This document shows positions 52,322 to 60,650 of a stretch of DNA of 64,000 nt, piece after piece. The DNA comes from Rhizobium sp. CC-YZS058 (GTDB lineage Bacteria > Pseudomonadota > Alphaproteobacteria > Rhizobiales > Rhizobiaceae): NCBI RefSeq assembly GCF_034720595.1, contig NZ_JAYESJ010000001.1, positions 1,824,001 to 1,888,000 on the forward strand, in the 5' to 3' direction. The notes beneath the pieces were generated by a model. The model ran no database searches, was not told where the DNA came from, and saw nothing but the letters and a program-made list of their open reading frames with translations. Position 1 is the stretch's first letter; each line of letters starts with the position of its first letter. Both the position numbers and the translations under genes were made by a program.

Positions 52322-52896
52322 TGGGAACGGCCGGCCGGCGCGGGGACGTCCGGATGGATCTCGGCAGCCATCAGGCCCTTGTCGCCATCGCCGAAGCGCA
52401 CCAGCACGGTCTGGCCCGGCCGCAGCTCGGTCAGGCCGAAGCGACGCAGGGTTTCCATGTGGATGAAGATGTCCTCGGTGCCGTCGCCGCGCGTCAGGAA
52501 GCCGAAACCCTTGGTCCGGTTGAACCATTTGACGAGGACGCGCTCAAGCCCGCTCGTGGGCGTCACCTGCACATGCGTCTTGACCGGCGGCAGCTGCGAG
52601 GGATGCACCGCAGTGGACTGGTCCATGGAGAGAATGCGGAAGGCCTGGTAGCCGCGGTCGCGCTTCTGAACGAGAGCCACGATGCGGGCGCCTTCGAGAA
52701 CGGTTTGATACCCATCGCGGCGCAGGCAGGTCACGTGCAGCAGAACATCCTTCATGCCGTTGTCCGGCACGATGAAGCCGAAGCCCTTCGCCACGTCGAA
52801 CCATTTGATGACGCCGGTGATCTCGATCAGATCCAGCGCATCGCCGCCGAACTCCTCGCTCGCATCGATGCCCTTAGTCGAAATCCTGTCCGCCAT
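52318..52896 (-). CDS. tandem cold-shock-domain protein
   Basis: A 192-residue protein with two cold-shock domains, a form common in alphaproteobacteria (single-domain CspA is about 70 residues). Domain 1: ITGVIKWFDVAKGFGFIVPD with DVLLHVTCL; domain 2: RVLVKWFNRTKGFGFLTRGDGTEDIFIHMETL. RNP1 (KGFGF) is present in both; RNP2 is DVLLHV and DIFIHM. Probably an RNA chaperone or regulator. Start at the ATG 52896; a GTG at 52917 is in frame. Overlaps the DUF192 gene by four bases. Confidence 0.93.
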   Translation of the reverse strand: MADRISTKGIDASEEFGGDALDLIEITGVIKWFDVAKGFGFIVPDNGMKDVLLHVTCLRRDGYQTVLEGARIVALVQKRDRGYQAFRILSMDQSTAVHPSQLPPVKTHVQVTPTSGLERVLVKWFNRTKGFGFLTRGDGTEDIFIHMETLRRFGLTELRPGQTVLVRFGDGDKGLMAAEIHPDVPAPAGRSH

Positions 52897-53106
52897 ACCC
52901 TTCAGCCCCTCGTCCACGCATCACGATCGCTGCGGTTAATTGATTCTTGACGATCACCATAACATCGTCCCGGTGCGATGAGGCAAGACCCCGAAGGTTT
53001 TTTGCCGTCGCTCTGCCGCAGCAAGAAAAGGCTAAAAAACCAGCCTTGCGCCTGGCTTTCGCAGCTCTAGATGACGCGCCATTGCATTCCATCGAAAGGG
53101 TATCCG

Positions 53107-53547
53107 ATGCGCTATCTGCACACCATGGTCCGCGTGAAGGATCTTGACGCCTCTCTTCACTTCTACTGCACTGTGTTCGGGCTTCAGGAAGTGCGCCGCA
53201 GCGAGAACGAGAAAGGCCGCTTCACGCTCGTCTTCCTCGCTGCGCCCGGCGATCTCGACGAAGCGAGAGCCAAGATGGCGCCATGCCTGGAACTGACGTA
53301 CAACTGGGATCCGGAAGACTATACGGGCGGGCGCAATTTCGGCCATCTCGCCTATGAGGTCGAGGACATCTACGGCTTCTGCCAGTCGCTGATGGACAGC
53401 GGCATCACCATCAATCGCCCGCCGCGCGACGGCAACATGGCCTTCGTGCGCTCGCCGGACGGCATTTCGATCGAGATTCTGCAGAAGGGCGACAGGCTGG
53501 CGCCGCAGGAGCCCTGGCTGTCGATGGAAAACACCGGCAGCTGGTAA
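53107..53547 (+). CDS. gloA: lactoylglutathione lyase (glyoxalase I)
   Basis: Converts the methylglyoxal-glutathione adduct to S-lactoylglutathione. 146 residues from the ATG at 53107 ([20 protein letters not shown]). The metal ligands fall in YLHTMVRV (His), [12 protein letters not shown] (Glu), [10 protein letters not shown] (His) and [11 protein letters not shown] (Glu). Preceded by GAAAGGGTATCCG. Stand-alone gene, divergent from the cold-shock gene. Confidence 0.95.
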   Translation: MRYLHTMVRVKDLDASLHFYCTVFGLQEVRRSENEKGRFTLVFLAAPGDLDEARAKMAPCLELTYNWDPEDYTGGRNFGHLAYEVEDIYGFCQSLMDSGITINRPPRDGNMAFVRSPDGISIEILQKGDRLAPQEPWLSMENTGSW

Positions 53548-53755
53548 GCTGCTCCGAAACAGCAGGAGAGCCGCTACCGGCGGCTCTCCGCCCTTCCCGC
53601 GCAGCCCTCCGCCCTTCCAGCGCCGCCCTCCGCGCTTCCCGCAAGCTCCGCGCACGCCGCTCGTGGCATCGTCTCCCTCATGACGGCCTGTTTCTCGCAG
53701 GCCTCCGGCCATGATGGCGCGTTCTCCTGCCGCCATCGCTCGTTGGGAGACTGTC

Positions 53756-54958
53756 TTGCGCCATTCCGGCCTATCTCATCCGCTCCGCCTCGCCGCTCTG
53801 GCGGCCTCCGTGTCCACGCTGCTTCTGGCCGGCTGCGTCACGAACAAGCCGGCGATCGAGACCCTGACGGAGGGCGTTGCGGGAGACGAGGCCGAGGTGC
53901 CGGCGACGGCAGCCTCGCTGGTCGATCCTGCCGCTGCGGCCACCAAGACAGGCAGCGCGCAATCCGCAAACCCGGGCGGCGCGGCGCAGCAGATGGCGGC
54001 CGCGCCGGGGCAGGCGGCGGCCCCTCCCCCGGCGGCGCCCATGGTGGGCGGTGACGGCAGCTCGGTGGTCATGGAAGGAACCGGGCTGAAGGCCATGTCC
54101 AGCAGCATCTTCTCGGTCGGACAGCCGGCAGCCGGGATTGCGCCCGGCGCCAGCGGCCCCGCCGGAGGCAGCCTGTTCCGCAGTCAGCCGCAGCCGATGC
54201 CGCCGGCGCAAGCTGCGCCCTTGCCGCTCACCCCCCAGGCCGCACCTGTCAGCCTGCCCGTTCAGCAGCCGGCCGCGCCGCAGGTGGAGATGCCGCAGCA
54301 GGGCGCGGAGCTGAAGCAGAAGACAGCGCCGGAGCTTGCCGCTGCGGCGGACCCGGCCCTTTCACTCGTCGGCCTGTTTGCCGGCGCCCGCAAGACGGCG
54401 GCGAAGGGCAAAGGCAACGACCCGAAGGCATTGGAGCTCGCCGCCAATCTCTCGCCGCAGCAGGTTGCGGTCTTGAGTTACGGCGCCCTGCCCGGCATTC
54501 GCGCCCGATCGATGTTCGCCACCGTCGATGACGAAGCCGCCGACCATGACGACCGCAGCCCGCGCATCAAGCTCGCCTCGCTCACCGGTCTCGCCCGCCT
54601 GGCGCCGAATGGCTTGATCGTGCAGACCGAAACGGTCGAGACCGGTTGCTTCAAACCCGATCTGCTGCAGATTCTGAAGGGGGTCGAGTCGCGGTTCGGT
54701 CGCAAACTGATCGTCACCTCTGGCCATCGCAGCCTCGCCCACAACGTGGCGGTCGGCGGCGCGACACGGTCGCATCACCTCACCTGCGAAGCCGCAGATA
54801 TCCAGGTGCCCGGCGTCTCGAAGTGGGAGCTCGCGAGCTACCTGCGCAGCGTCCCGGGCCGCGGCGGCGTCGGCACCTACTGTCATACCGAATCCGTCCA
54901 CGTCGACACCGGTCGCCAGCGCGACTGGAACTGGCCTTGCCGGACGCGCGATGCGTAA
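53756..54958 (+). CDS. YcbK-like (DUF882/peptidase M15-type) lipoprotein
   Basis: Envelope protein with a C-terminal LAS-type peptidase fold. About 400 residues from a TTG at 53756 that has GGGAGA upstream and gives a compact lipoprotein signal, LRLAALAASVSTLLLAGC; ATGs at 53711 and 53714 are in frame but give a long leader. Residues 30-200 are low-complexity Ala/Pro/Gln. The C-terminal 110 residues contain SGHRSLAHNVAVGGATRSHH, EAADIQV and THTES-like CHTESVHVDTG, i.e. the His, Asp and His zinc ligands. A murein peptidase role is inferred from the fold. Confidence 0.83.
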   Translation: MRHSGLSHPLRLAALAASVSTLLLAGCVTNKPAIETLTEGVAGDEAEVPATAASLVDPAAAATKTGSAQSANPGGAAQQMAAAPGQAAAPPPAAPMVGGDGSSVVMEGTGLKAMSSSIFSVGQPAAGIAPGASGPAGGSLFRSQPQPMPPAQAAPLPLTPQAAPVSLPVQQPAAPQVEMPQQGAELKQKTAPELAAAADPALSLVGLFAGARKTAAKGKGNDPKALELAANLSPQQVAVLSYGALPGIRARSMFATVDDEAADHDDRSPRIKLASLTGLARLAPNGLIVQTETVETGCFKPDLLQILKGVESRFGRKLIVTSGHRSLAHNVAVGGATRSHHLTCEAADIQVPGVSKWELASYLRSVPGRGGVGTYCHTESVHVDTGRQRDWNWPCRTRDA

Positions 54959-55031
54959 CGTACTGTAATCGCTTGGAATTCTCCTTCTTCATCAACGTGT
55001 GGAAATTTTGCAGAAAAATGACGTTTGCGGC

Positions 55032-55060
55032 TTGCGGGCGAGAAGTGCTCTGACTATAAG
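55032..55060 (+). promoter_or_regulatory. promoter of first tRNA-Glu
   Basis: TTGCGG (55032-55037), 17-base spacer, TATAAG (55055-55060), 21 bases before the tRNA. The arrangement is almost the same as before the second tRNA-Glu. Confidence 0.65.
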
Positions 55061-55081
55061 ACCCCCACGCAAACAGCGCAC

Positions 55082-55156
55082 GCGCCCTTCGTCTATCGGT
55101 TAGGACGTCAGATTTTCATTCTGAAAAGAGGGGTTCGACTCCCCTAGGGCGTGCCA
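55082..55156 (+). tRNA. tRNA-Glu (TTC), copy 1
   Basis: 75 bases with encoded CCA. Acceptor GCGCCCT/AGGGCGT, anticodon stem-loop TCAGA-TTTTCAT-TCTGA (anticodon TTC), T-loop GGTTCGACTCC. Identical in sequence to copy 2. Confidence 0.97.
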
Positions 55157-55265
55157 CCTGCTTCCTCTTCCTGGTCTCGAAATCGCTTGAACAGAGCCGT
55201 TTAGGCAATTGTCTTTGCTCACGCTTTGCCTCGCGAAATTTCTTCGCTCGCTCGTCGATTTCCTC

Positions 55266-55294
55266 TTGCCGGTTCTCCGGCGTCCGACTATAAG
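55266..55294 (+). promoter_or_regulatory. promoter of second tRNA-Glu
   Basis: TTGCCG (55266-55271), 17-base spacer, TATAAG (55289-55294), 19 bases before the tRNA. Confidence 0.65.
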
Positions 55295-55313
55295 GCGCCC
55301 ACCGCGAAAGCAC

Positions 55314-55388
55314 GCGCCCTTCGTCTATCGGTTAGGACGTCAGATTTTCATTCTGAAAAGAGGGGTTCGACTCCCCTAGGGCGTGCCA
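55314..55388 (+). tRNA. tRNA-Glu (TTC), copy 2
   Basis: 75 bases, identical to copy 1, anticodon TTC, 157 bases downstream of it. It has its own promoter, so the two are probably not one transcript. Confidence 0.97.
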
Positions 55389-55452
55389 CTTCGCGGTTTC
55401 TCCTTTCTCCCTCTTGCGTACCCGACCGCGCGAGCCCACATGCGGGCCGCAC

Positions 55453-55527
55453 GCGCCCTTCGTCTATCGGTCAGGACGCCAGATTCTCATTCTGGAAAGA
55501 GGGGTTCGATTCCCCTAGGGCGTGCCA
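55453..55527 (+). tRNA. tRNA-Glu (CTC)
   Basis: 75 bases with encoded CCA. The same backbone as copies 1 and 2, but the anticodon stem-loop is CCAGA-TTCTCAT-TCTGG (anticodon CTC), with compensatory stem changes and a C in the D-loop (GGTCAGGAC). Upstream, TTGCGT at 55414-55419 aligns with the -35 boxes of the other copies, but the -10 position reads CACATG instead of TATAAG. Confidence 0.96.
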
Positions 55528-55545
55528 CTTTCGGCCGGTTCTCCC

Positions 55546-57348
55546 TTACAGAGCGGGCGCAGCGTCGAGGAGACGGAACTGCACCCGGCGTGTTCCCTGC
55601 CAGATCTCGGCTGAAAGGCAGCCGGCCGCATGGATGGTTGTGCCGCGACCGGAGAGAAGCAGGGTTCCGAGTGCGCTGCGCATGGCGCGAAAGGCGATTG
55701 CGTCCAGCCGGGAGCCATCCGGTGCCTCCAAAGTCACCTTGACATGCTCGGTGCCGATGGGGCGGGCATCGCGGATGCGGTGGGCCGGCAGGGCGAAGAC
55801 CGGCTGGGAATGGCCCGCACCATAGGGTCCGGCCCGCTCCAGCAGGTCGATCAGGCCGAGCGTGGCACCGGAGGCGGAGAGCGCACCGTCGATCTTCAGC
55901 ACCTGCGAGTCGACCAGTGTCTGCACCACGCGCTCGGCGCGGGCTTCGAAAAAGGCGCGCAGCGGTCCGAGCTGGCTGCGCTCCACCGTCAGCCCCGCAG
56001 CCATCGCATGGCCGCCGCCCTTGATGAGCAGGCCCTCCTCCACGGCGGCGCGCACCATGCGGCCGATGTCGAAACCGCTGATCGAGCGCCCCGATCCCGT
56101 GCCGCGGCCGCTGGCGTTGAAGGCAATGGCGAAGGCCGGCCGGCGGAACCGTTCTTTCAGCCGCGCGGCGATCAGCCCGACAATTCCCGGATGCCAGCCG
56201 TCCCGCGCCGTCAGGATGACGGAGGCGCCGCCGCCATCGCCATACTCCAGCAGCGCTTCGGCCTCGGCTTCCTCCAGCATCGCCTTCTCGATCGCCTGCC
56301 GGTCGCTGTTGAGCCCGTCCAGCTGTTCGGCGATTGCTTCCGCTTCGGCCTGATCATCGAGCGTCAACAAGCGGCTTCCAAGACCGGCATCGCCGATCCG
56401 ACCGCCGGCGTTGATGCGCGGGCCGATGAGGAAACCGAAGTGATAGGGCGTCACGGGACCGCTCAGACCGGCCTTGCGAAACAGCGCGGCGAGACCAGGG
56501 TTCTGCATATGACGCGCAGCAATCAGCCCCTTCACGACATAGGCGCGGTTAAGACCCTTCAGCGGCACGACATCGCACACGGTGGCGAGCGCCACGAGAT
56601 CGAGCAGGGTCAGGAGATCGAAGCTGCCGCCGCGCAGGTCCCCTCGCCGTCGCAATTCGCGTTGCAGGCCGACGAGGACGAGGAACACGACGCCTGCGGC
56701 GCACAGATGCCCCTGCCCAGACAGATCGTCCTCGCGATTCGGATTGACGAGCGCGACCGCAGGCGGCAGCTCTCCCGCTACCTGGTGATGGTCGATGACG
56801 ACAACATCCACGCCACGTTCGGCGGCGCGGGCGAGCGATTCATGGCTGGTCGAGCCACAATCGACCGTAACGATCAACGTGGCGCCGCCATCGATCAGCC
56901 GGTCGATTGCCGGCGGATTCGGGCCATAGCCTTCGTAAATCCGGTCAGGGATGTAGATGTCCGGATCCAGGCCAAAATGCCGGAGGAAACGGCAGAGGAT
57001 GGCGGAGGACGCCGCGCCGTCGACATCGTAGTCCCCGAAGATTGCCACCGTCTCGCGCCGGGCGATCGCATCGGCCAGTCGTTCCGCCGCCTTCGGCGCG
57101 TCGGTCAACTGGTCGGGGTCGGGCATGAGGCTGCGCAGCGTCGGGTCGAGGAAGGCCATCGCCTCGTCCTGGCCGACGCCCCGGCCGGCCAGCACCCGGG
57201 CGATCAGATCCGGCAAGCCATGCACCTGGGCAATCGCCAAGGCGCGGTTCTGGCCCGCGGGATCCAGCCGCGCCATCCATCGCTGGCCCGTGGCCGACTG
57301 CTCGACGCCGAGAAACGGGCGGACGATCGGGTCGGGGAAGTCGTTCAT
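55546..57348 (-). CDS. recJ: single-stranded-DNA-specific exonuclease RecJ
   Basis: 5'-3' exonuclease on single-stranded DNA in recombination and mismatch repair. 600 residues from the ATG at 57348. DHH-family motifs: FGDYDVDGAASSAILCRFL (about residues 100-118), VTVDCGSTSHESL and VVVIDHHQ with the DHH triad, then the DHHA1 domain with IKGGGHAMAAGLTV, and a C-terminal OB-type domain. The stop is 19 bases from the tRNA-Glu (CTC) gene. Leftward, downstream of hom by 75 bases. Confidence 0.96.
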   Translation of the reverse strand: MNDFPDPIVRPFLGVEQSATGQRWMARLDPAGQNRALAIAQVHGLPDLIARVLAGRGVGQDEAMAFLDPTLRSLMPDPDQLTDAPKAAERLADAIARRETVAIFGDYDVDGAASSAILCRFLRHFGLDPDIYIPDRIYEGYGPNPPAIDRLIDGGATLIVTVDCGSTSHESLARAAERGVDVVVIDHHQVAGELPPAVALVNPNREDDLSGQGHLCAAGVVFLVLVGLQRELRRRGDLRGGSFDLLTLLDLVALATVCDVVPLKGLNRAYVVKGLIAARHMQNPGLAALFRKAGLSGPVTPYHFGFLIGPRINAGGRIGDAGLGSRLLTLDDQAEAEAIAEQLDGLNSDRQAIEKAMLEEAEAEALLEYGDGGGASVILTARDGWHPGIVGLIAARLKERFRRPAFAIAFNASGRGTGSGRSISGFDIGRMVRAAVEEGLLIKGGGHAMAAGLTVERSQLGPLRAFFEARAERVVQTLVDSQVLKIDGALSASGATLGLIDLLERAGPYGAGHSQPVFALPAHRIRDARPIGTEHVKVTLEAPDGSRLDAIAFRAMRSALGTLLLSGRGTTIHAAGCLSAEIWQGTRRVQFRLLDAAPAL

Positions 57349-57423
57349 GGCGCCGACACGCTCAGCCCGCGGCCGTCAGACCGCGCCCTGCCCTTAGCCG
57401 TCGCATCGTGCCACGGTCCGATG

Positions 57424-58746
57424 TCAGTATTCCTTCGGCCGCTCGATGCGGATGACCTGCGGCTCGCCGACCAGATAGCCCTCGCCCTTGATGGCCTGGA
57501 CAGCGTCGCGCACCGAGTGCTCGCTGGTGGCGTGGGTGACGAGGATGATCGTCTGCGGCGCGCCCGGCTCGCTCGCCGTTTTGGCATGCTGCATGATCGA
57601 TTCGAGCGAGATGCCCTGTTCGGCCATGCGCCCGGCGATGCTCGCAAAGACGCCGGTGCGATCCACCACTTCCAGACGGATGAAATAGCCGCCCTCATGG
57701 CTCTGGATCTGGGCGCGGGTATAGGGCAGGAGCTTGTCGACCGGACGGCCGAAGGCCGGAACGTGCTGGGCGCCCGGCCGGCTTTTGGCAATGTCGGCGA
57801 TGTCGCCCAGCACGGCGGAGGCGGTCGCATTGCCGCCGGCGCCGGGGCCGACCATCAGGAGCTCACCCAGAATATCGGATTCGATCGCCACCGCATTGGT
57901 GACGCCATCCACCTGCGCGATCACGGAATCGAAGGGCACCATGGTCGGGTGCACCCGCTGCTCGATGCCGCTTTCGGTGCGCTGCGCGACGCCCAGCAGC
58001 TTGATGCGATAGCCGAGATCGGAGGCGGCGCGGATATCCTCGGGCGAGATATTGGTGATGCCTTCGAGATAGATATCATCCGCCGCGATCGCCGTGCCGA
58101 AGGCAAGGCTGGTGAGAATGGAGAGCTTGTGCGCCGTGTCGTTTCCCTCGATATCGAAGGCGGGATCGGCTTCGGCATAGCCGAGTCTTTGCGCTTCCTT
58201 GAGGCACGCCTCGAAGGTCAGCCCCTCCTTTTCCATCCGGGTCAGGATGTAATTGCAGGTGCCGTTCATGATGCCGTAGACGCGGGCGATGGTGTTGCCG
58301 GTCATCGATTCGCGCAGCGCCTTGATGACGGGAATGCCGCCGGCCACGGCGGCCTCGTAGTTCAGCAGCGCGCCATGGGCCTCGGCGATGCCCGCGAGTT
58401 CGATGCCGTGCGCGGCCAGCAGCGCCTTGTTGGCCGTGACGACATGGATGCCGCGCGACAGCGCCGCCTTGACCGCAGAATAGGCCGGATCGCCGGCCCC
58501 TCCCATCAACTCGACGAAGACATCCATTTCGGCCGTCTGCGCCAGCGAGACGGCGTCTTCGTGCCAGGCATAAAGGTCAAGCGGCACGCCGCGATTCTTC
58601 TCCCGCGAGCGCGCGGTGATGGCGACGATCTCGATCGGCCGGCCGCAGGTGGTTGCCAGCTGCAGGTGCCGTTCGCTGAGAATGCGTACCAGCGAAGCGC
58701 CCACCGTACCCAGCCCTGCAATACCGATCCTGAGGGGCTCTGCCAT
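57424..58746 (-). CDS. hom: homoserine dehydrogenase
   Basis: Reduces aspartate semialdehyde to homoserine, the branch to threonine and methionine. 440 residues from the ATG at 58746 (MAEPLRIGIAGLGTVGASLV). NAD(P)-binding GLGTVGASL is at about residues 11-19; the catalytic-domain signature includes GIMNGTCNYILTRME and AYAEADPAFDIEGNDTAHKL. The C-terminal ACT domain (from about residue 350, YFIRLEVVDRTGVFASIAGRMAE) predicts feedback inhibition by threonine. Downstream of the aminotransferase gene by 72 bases, probably cotranscribed. Confidence 0.96.
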   Translation of the reverse strand: MAEPLRIGIAGLGTVGASLVRILSERHLQLATTCGRPIEIVAITARSREKNRGVPLDLYAWHEDAVSLAQTAEMDVFVELMGGAGDPAYSAVKAALSRGIHVVTANKALLAAHGIELAGIAEAHGALLNYEAAVAGGIPVIKALRESMTGNTIARVYGIMNGTCNYILTRMEKEGLTFEACLKEAQRLGYAEADPAFDIEGNDTAHKLSILTSLAFGTAIAADDIYLEGITNISPEDIRAASDLGYRIKLLGVAQRTESGIEQRVHPTMVPFDSVIAQVDGVTNAVAIESDILGELLMVGPGAGGNATASAVLGDIADIAKSRPGAQHVPAFGRPVDKLLPYTRAQIQSHEGGYFIRLEVVDRTGVFASIAGRMAEQGISLESIMQHAKTASEPGAPQTIILVTHATSEHSVRDAVQAIKGEGYLVGEPQVIRIERPKEY

Positions 58747-58818
58747 ATGTCCTGTCCTATGCGTGTCTTTGGGCTCCGCCGAAAAGTTCGGCAAAGCAAA
58801 TCGAAGGGGTCGGCTGGC

Positions 58819-60036
58819 CTAGCGGCGAGCGTTGAGCGAAATGACGTTGTGCAGCGTGTCGTCGGCAGCCGAAAGAAACTTCTTCAGGTTGCGGGCGGCC
58901 TGGCGAATGCGGTGCTCGTTCTCGACAAGGGCGATGCGCACATAATCGTCGCCGAGTTCGCCGAAGCCGACGCCGGGCGCCACCGCGATATCGGCTTTTT
59001 CCACCAGGAGCTTGGAGAATTCAAGCGAGCCCAGATGGCGGAACTTCTCCGGGATCTTCGCCCAGGCGAACATGGTGGCCTCCGGCGGCGGCACCTCGAA
59101 GCCAGCCTTGCCGAAGCTTTCGACCAGCACGTCGCGGCGGCGCTTGTAGATGGCGCGGACCTCGGCAATGTCGGACCCGTCGCCATTCAGTGCATGGGTG
59201 GCGGCCACCTGGATCGGCGTGAAGGCGCCGTAATCGAGATAGGATTTGACCCGGGTAAGCGCCGAGATCAGCCGCTCGTTGCCGACGGCAAAGCCCATGC
59301 GCCAGCCGGGCATGGAGAAGGTCTTCGACATGGAGGTGAACTCGACGGTGTTGTCCATCGCGCCCGGAACCTCGAGGACGGAGGGCGGCGGCGTGTCGCC
59401 GAAATAGATCTCAGAATAGGCGAGATCGGACAGGATGACGATGTCGTGCTTCTTCGCGAAGGCGACGACGTCCTTGTAGAAATCCAGCGTCGCGACATGG
59501 GCCGTCGGGTTGGACGGATAGTTGATGATCAGCGCGATCGGCTTCGGGATCGAATGGCGGATGGCGCGCTCGAGCGGCGGGAAGAAGGTCTCGTCCGGCT
59601 CGACCGAGATCGAGCGGATGACGCCACCGGTCATCAGGAAGCCGAAGGCATGGATCGGATAGGTCGGGTTCGGGCAGAGCACGACATCGCCCGGCGCGGT
59701 GATGGCCTGCGCCATGTTGGCGAAGCCTTCCTTGGAGCCGAGCGTCGCCACGACCTGCGTTTCCGGGTTGAGCTTCACGCCGAAACGGCGGGCGTAATAG
59801 GCGGCCTGGGCACGGCGCAGGCCCGGAATGCCCTTGGAAGAGGAATAGCGGTGGGTGCGCGGATCGCGCACCACTTCGCACAGCTTGTCGACGATGGCCT
59901 GCGGCGTCGGCAGGTCCGGATTGCCCATGCCGAGGTCGATGATGTCGGCTCCACCCGCTCGCGCGCTGGCCTTCAGGCGATTGACCTGTTCGAAGACGTA
60001 AGGCGGCAGGCGGCGGACTTTATGAAACTCTTCCAT
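58819..60036 (-). CDS. class I/II aminotransferase, AlaC-like
   Basis: PLP-dependent aminotransferase, 405 residues from the ATG at 60036 (MEEFHKVRRLPPYVFEQVNRL). The PLP lysine is in FTSMSKTFSMPGWRMGFAVGN; other marks are DLGMGNPDLPTP, NYPSNPTA and SDLAYSEIYF. The N-terminus closely resembles E. coli AlaC (glutamate-pyruvate aminotransferase); rhizobial annotations also call this family LL-diaminopimelate aminotransferase. The position upstream of hom fits a role in the aspartate-derived or alanine pathways, but the substrate cannot be settled here. Confidence 0.9.
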   Translation of the reverse strand: MEEFHKVRRLPPYVFEQVNRLKASARAGGADIIDLGMGNPDLPTPQAIVDKLCEVVRDPRTHRYSSSKGIPGLRRAQAAYYARRFGVKLNPETQVVATLGSKEGFANMAQAITAPGDVVLCPNPTYPIHAFGFLMTGGVIRSISVEPDETFFPPLERAIRHSIPKPIALIINYPSNPTAHVATLDFYKDVVAFAKKHDIVILSDLAYSEIYFGDTPPPSVLEVPGAMDNTVEFTSMSKTFSMPGWRMGFAVGNERLISALTRVKSYLDYGAFTPIQVAATHALNGDGSDIAEVRAIYKRRRDVLVESFGKAGFEVPPPEATMFAWAKIPEKFRHLGSLEFSKLLVEKADIAVAPGVGFGELGDDYVRIALVENEHRIRQAARNLKKFLSAADDTLHNVISLNARR

Positions 60037-60170
60037 CTTTCTCGACCTCGTGAGCCGCGACGGAACAGGCTTTCGGACCGGCTTCGCCACGCGCGGACTG
60101 GCATGGCGCGGTTCGACAACCGCGCCGTGATCGCCTTGGCTTTGCGGCCAATCGGCCTGAAAGGCAAGTG

Positions 60171-60503
60171 CTAATTCTTGATCTCGGCGAGCGTTTCGCT
60201 GCCGTGATTGGCCGCAAGGGCTTCCAGTTCCTTCAGCCGGCGCTGGTATTCGGCCTCGGTGATCTGCCCCGCGGCACGGCGGCCGGACAGGGCCGTCATG
60301 CGCGCCTGGAGCGCGGCCGCTTCCTCATTGCTCATCTGCGGAGCCGCCGTCGGACGCCGGCCCTCGATCACCGGATAGACATCGGTCGGCACCGGACGGG
60401 CCATGGCGGAGGTATAGCTCTGCTGACGCTCGCCCTCATAGCTCGTGCAGCCGGCGAGCGCGCTCACCGCGAGAAGAAGGGTGAAACGGGACAAACTCTT
60501 CAT
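60171..60503 (-). CDS. SHOCT-domain lipoprotein
   Basis: A 110-residue lipoprotein. Signal MKSLSRFTLLLAVSALAGC ends in the lipobox LAGC (Cys19). The mature part has a short linker and a C-terminal helical SHOCT-like motif, RMTALSGRRAAGQITEAEYQRRLKELEAL. Function unknown. It is divergent from phaC, with 147 bases between them, and convergent-free upstream of the aminotransferase gene; the 134 bases between the two show no gene. Confidence 0.8.
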   Translation of the reverse strand: MKSLSRFTLLLAVSALAGCTSYEGERQQSYTSAMARPVPTDVYPVIEGRRPTAAPQMSNEEAAALQARMTALSGRRAAGQITEAEYQRRLKELEALAANHGSETLAEIKN

Positions 60504-60650
60504 GAAAACCCCTGCCCGGCGTGCCGCGGCCCGCTCTGATCACTGCGCATGCTTCGCCCGCCCTCAAGGCGGCAACATGCGCTGGTCCTTGTAGTTGTTT
60601 TAGGGCAGAATGTAAAAAGCCAAATCAAAGCAGGCGTTCGGAGGATCCGG

